From contig NZ_CP018081.1 of the NCBI RefSeq assembly GCF_001886735.1, forward strand, positions 248,001 through 312,000: a stretch of 64,000 nt of DNA, written 5' to 3'. Of this stretch, positions 61,665-64,000 are shown one piece after another. The position numbers and the translations under genes are program-made. The first letter of the stretch is position 1, and each line of letters begins with the position of its first letter. The stretch comes from Sulfitobacter alexandrii. GTDB taxonomy: Bacteria; Pseudomonadota; Alphaproteobacteria; Rhodobacterales; Rhodobacteraceae. The notes under the pieces are model-generated. The model had not been told where the DNA came from. It was given only the letters and a program-made list of their open reading frames with translations, and did no database searches.

Positions 61665-62287
61665 GCCAGACCGCCGGAGCGGCCTGGCCGTTGGCTTAGG
61701 CTGCGTCTTTCGGCCCCCACGGGATGACGGCCTGCAGGGACAGATCGTCCTGGTTCGCGGCCTTGCCGAGGTTGGCGTTGAAGCCGTGGTCGCGGATGGT
61801 CAGCGTGTAGTAGTCGGCGCCGGTCTCCTTGTTCTGCTTCTTCCAGATGCCGCCGCACTCGACCAGCTTGCCGCGCGGGGAGCGGCCGAGGACGCGGTGC
61901 GTGGGGGCCATCGGGTTCGTGCTCGCGACGGGTTCGACCGTGATGTCGAGGTCGAAGGTCAGGGTCGAGATGGAGCCGACGCCCTTGGCGGTTTCGATGT
62001 CGGCGCTGGTGAATTTGATGCAGTTCGTGGTCATTGCTCTTCTCCTTGTTTGCGTTGCAATGATGGTCACCTTGCAGCTGGCCAAGGCCTGGCCACACCG
62101 AAGGCGAAGCGCAGCGGAGAGGGGCAGGCGCCGGTTTTTTTGGTGCGCGAGGAATGACCCGCAGGGTCAGGGGAAAAAGATCGGCGACAACCTTTGTGGG
62201 CGGGACGACAGCTGCGACCAGCATGTCATGCAACTCAGACACCCGGAGAAGTGCGGTGGCCGCGAAGGAAACTGGGTGAACAGCCGA
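61665..62287. repeat. 623-bp duplicated block, copy B
   Basis: Same block and orientation as 43442-44064, holding the second DUF736 gene. The terminator stem has a mismatch and lacks the T-run, and the region upstream of the gene differs at many bases. Copy A therefore looks more intact. Confidence 0.85.
61696..62034 (-). CDS. DUF736 family protein, copy B
   Basis: This 112-residue protein is identical to copy A except for Thr in VASTNPMAPTH. The AAGGAGAAG ribosome site is kept. It lies next to the parS-like palindrome and the repA promoter region. Function unknown. The near-identity of the proteins, against more divergence outside the gene, suggests purifying selection or gene conversion. 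Confidence 0.88.
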   Translation of the reverse strand: MTTNCIKFTSADIETAKGVGSISTLTFDLDITVEPVASTNPMAPTHRVLGRSPRGKLVECGGIWKKQNKETGADYYTLTIRDHGFNANLGKAANQDDLSLQAVIPWGPKDAA

Positions 62288-62440
62288 CAGCCAAGAATGC
62301 CGAAGCGATCCTTGCACAGTCACACCTGATCTTTCGATACACACCACGACCCGTCGCAACGCAACACCGGCCCGTGTTCAGTTCCTCGGTCGAGTCACCC
62401 AGGGGCCTCAAGCAGAAAGTGATCTAACAGGCTGGAGAAG
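62288..62440. other. Short unassigned stretch
   Basis: No gene, repeat or regulatory signal can be supported between the duplicated block and the gene remnant that follows. Confidence 0.4.
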
Positions 62441-62618
62441 GTGAAATACCAGGGCGAAGACACGCGCATCGATCCCCGACGATTTCAACCCCGGCCGCGT
62501 TGCGAACTTCGAGGATGTCCCGTATGGCATCGCGAAACTGAGCAACGACGCTTGCGACCCGGAAGATCACGTAGAAGCTCGGGCCCGCTCCAATCCCGAT
62601 ACGTGTCGGCATAAGTGA
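62441..62618 (+). pseudogene. Possible frameshifted remnant of a small gene
   Basis: A GTG at 62441 with GGAGAAG just before it opens a frame reading VKYQGEDTRID. After a one-base shift, protein-like sequence continues: DDFNPGRVANFEDVPYGIAK, then LSNDACDPEDH. It ends at a TGA at 62616-62618. The family is unknown. Weak evidence, based only on composition and the ribosome site. Confidence 0.25.
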
Positions 62619-62631
62619 AGATGATAAGCAG

Positions 62632-62967
62632 TTGGACGGCGCAACACCGAATGTGGTCACCGAGGATGGCCTGCGCGATCTGCTCACAAGTGGCTACCTC
62701 ATCGAGGTGATCTGCAACCAGACTGCCGAGAAGCGCCACAACAGTTGGTATGGCTCCTTGGTCGTGCACGCGGTGACGGAGGATGGCCAGGACGCGAAGA
62801 TGCTTGTCACGAGCCGTAGCGTCTTCAAGTTGCGCGAGTTCAAGACGATCGTCGGATTGGTCAGTTTCCTGGCCGACATGGGGTGCCTTTCGGCAAACAT
62901 CCCGCTGATCGCGGGACGACGAGAGCGTCACGAGGCTTCAGGAAGGCCCGCGACAGCGACCAGCTAG
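62632..62967 (+). CDS. Hypothetical protein, possibly N-terminally incomplete
   Basis: The frame codes for 111 residues from TTG 62632 (MDGATPNVVTEDGLRDLLTS), then YLIEVICNQTAEKRHNSWYG. It stays open back to 62575 without a better start codon (GISEDDKQ precedes it). The middle part alternates strands and helices and looks genuinely coding. I do not recognise it. It may be a fragment of the gene whose remnant lies just upstream. Confidence 0.5.
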   Translation: MDGATPNVVTEDGLRDLLTSGYLIEVICNQTAEKRHNSWYGSLVVHAVTEDGQDAKMLVTSRSVFKLREFKTIVGLVSFLADMGCLSANIPLIAGRRERHEASGRPATATS

Positions 62968-63086
62968 AAACACTCATCCACACACTCAGCAGTCTGTCGG
63001 ACCAAATCCCGCAGAACTGGCACCTCTGTAAACTCTTAGAGCGAACCGCACAGGCGCCCTGACTGATGTCATGGTAGAACCGGGGC

Positions 63087-63998
63087 CTAAGCCCCGATCC
63101 TCTTGATGCGAATCCCGAGCTTGCGGGCCTTGTCGACAATGTTCTCGGTGATGCCCGAACCGGGGGTGGCGATCAGACCCTGGGGCATGGTCTCGAGCAT
63201 CTTGTCATTGCGCTTGAAGGGGGCAGCCTTGCCGTGGCTCTTCCAGTCGGGCTTGAAGACCACCTGGGTGACACCACGGGTATCTGCCCAGCGGGCCGCG
63301 ATCATCTCGGCACCTTTGGGCGTGCCGCCGTGCAGCAGCACCATGTCGGGGTATTTGGCGTGCGTAGCGTCGAGGACGGACCAGATCAGATCGTAGGCGT
63401 GATAGTCCCCGCCCGAGAAAGCGATCCGCGTACCTTCGGGGCAGTGCACTTCGGCCTCCTTGCGGCGCTTGGCCGAGAGATAGGCCCGGCTGTCCACCAC
63501 GGCGGAGGTGAGACCGCGATGCGAGACCTTGGATCCGGTGCGGGGTAGCCAGGGCGAACCGGTGGCGGCCGAGAAGTGATCCACGGCCAGATCGCGCATC
63601 TGCTCGAAGGCGTCGCGATGGTCCCAGAGCTTGAGCCCGATCATCTGGAGGCGCTCGAGTTCGACTGAGGCGACCTCGGAGCCGTCCTGGATCGCCAGAC
63701 TTTCCCGGACCTCAAATTCGTTGTCGTCGAGAAGCTTCTGGATATGGGTGAGCCGGCGATGGAAGATCGAAGTGAGGGACCAGAGCATCTCTTCGAGATT
63801 GTCTTCCAACTGGCTGCCGGTGAGGAGGCCGATGGTGGTGTCAAAGAGCGTCGCCATGGCGAGCTCGACCTCGTCGGGCTGGGGTAGGGGGCGATGATCG
63901 GTCTCGCCGGGCCCGGGCGTTGCGCCGTGAAGCGCCAGGTGGTCGAGGATGGCGGAGGTCACGCCGGTCTCCTCTTGGATGTCTGTCTGATGGGGCAT
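63087..63998 (-). CDS. DUF2493 (SLOG/YspA-like) domain protein
   Basis: This 303-residue protein has a helical N-terminal part and a C-terminal DUF2493 Rossmann-like domain. That domain contains RIAFSGGDYHAYDLIWSVLD, then PDMVLLHGGTPKGAEMIAAR and GVTQVVFKPDWKSHGKAAPF, ending in LIATPGSGITENIVDKARKL. This SLOG-superfamily fold binds nucleotide-type ligands. It is common on alphaproteobacterial plasmids near rep genes; its role is unknown. The start is the ATG at 63998, two bases from the window edge. Confidence 0.85.
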   Translation of the reverse strand: MPHQTDIQEETGVTSAILDHLALHGATPGPGETDHRPLPQPDEVELAMATLFDTTIGLLTGSQLEDNLEEMLWSLTSIFHRRLTHIQKLLDDNEFEVRESLAIQDGSEVASVELERLQMIGLKLWDHRDAFEQMRDLAVDHFSAATGSPWLPRTGSKVSHRGLTSAVVDSRAYLSAKRRKEAEVHCPEGTRIAFSGGDYHAYDLIWSVLDATHAKYPDMVLLHGGTPKGAEMIAARWADTRGVTQVVFKPDWKSHGKAAPFKRNDKMLETMPQGLIATPGSGITENIVDKARKLGIRIKRIGA

Positions 63999-64000
63999 TT

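Overview
The window reads as part of a large conjugative repABC plasmid, or a plasmid-like replicon, of a GC-rich alphaproteobacterium, most likely a Rhodobacteraceae (roseobacter-type) host. Reasons: a complete repA-repB-repC unit with a counter-transcribed RNA, plasmid scpB/DUF1403 genes, a VirB/VirD4 conjugation system, DUF736 and pRiA4b-ORF3 plasmid proteins, and a TRAP-fed aromatic meta-cleavage cluster. The assignment rests on gene content only; no 16S rRNA or tRNA gene is visible.

Layout. (1) 1-13.9 kb: aromatic catabolism. A leftward operon (mhpB, hpaB, mhpC, hpaC, mhpD, mhpF, mhpE, then an FMN reductase and a truncated luciferase-like monooxygenase) lies divergent from an IclR-type regulator. 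A rightward TRAP transporter and a partial 4-oxalocrotonate branch follow. (2) 14.0-17.6 kb: a TniA-TniB-TniQ transposon with recognisable ends. (3) 17.7-30.2 kb: a small XRE regulator, then a full virB1-virB11 type IV secretion operon with two lytic transglycosylases. (4) 30.3-37.4 kb: an AT-richer five-gene leftward operon of unusual content (SIS-HAD fusion, PRTase-like protein, P-loop ATPase, unrecognised Rossmann-like protein, PfkB kinase). It sits between virB11 and virD4 and is the best candidate for an undescribed system. (5) 37.7-42.3 kb: virD4, relaxase, MobC-like protein and a candidate oriT with an ATATCCTG nick motif. (6) 42.6-48.0 kb: small plasmid genes, a DUF736 gene inside a 623-bp duplication, a pRiA4b-ORF3 protein, and a retron (PRTase/winged-helix effector, structured non-coding RNA, reverse transcriptase). 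(7) 48.3-52.0 kb: a second, different TniABQ transposon that truncates a methyltransferase gene. (8) 53.0-54.7 kb: an AbiE-like toxin-antitoxin pair. (9) 54.8-64 kb: scpB, DUF1403, a tyrosine recombinase, repC, the ctRNA, repB, repA, two parS-like palindromes, the second DUF736 copy and a DUF2493 protein.

How it fits together. The replicon maintains itself through RepABC, parS sites, the recombinase and ScpB, and transfers itself through VirB/VirD4, relaxase and oriT. It carries metabolic cargo that would convert a phenylpropanoid-type phenol to succinate, pyruvate and acetyl-CoA. It also carries three separate conflict-type modules: AbiE, the retron, and the five-gene PRTase island. The PRTase-like proteins of the retron and of the island share the same two sequence signatures, which suggests the island is also a conflict or defence system.
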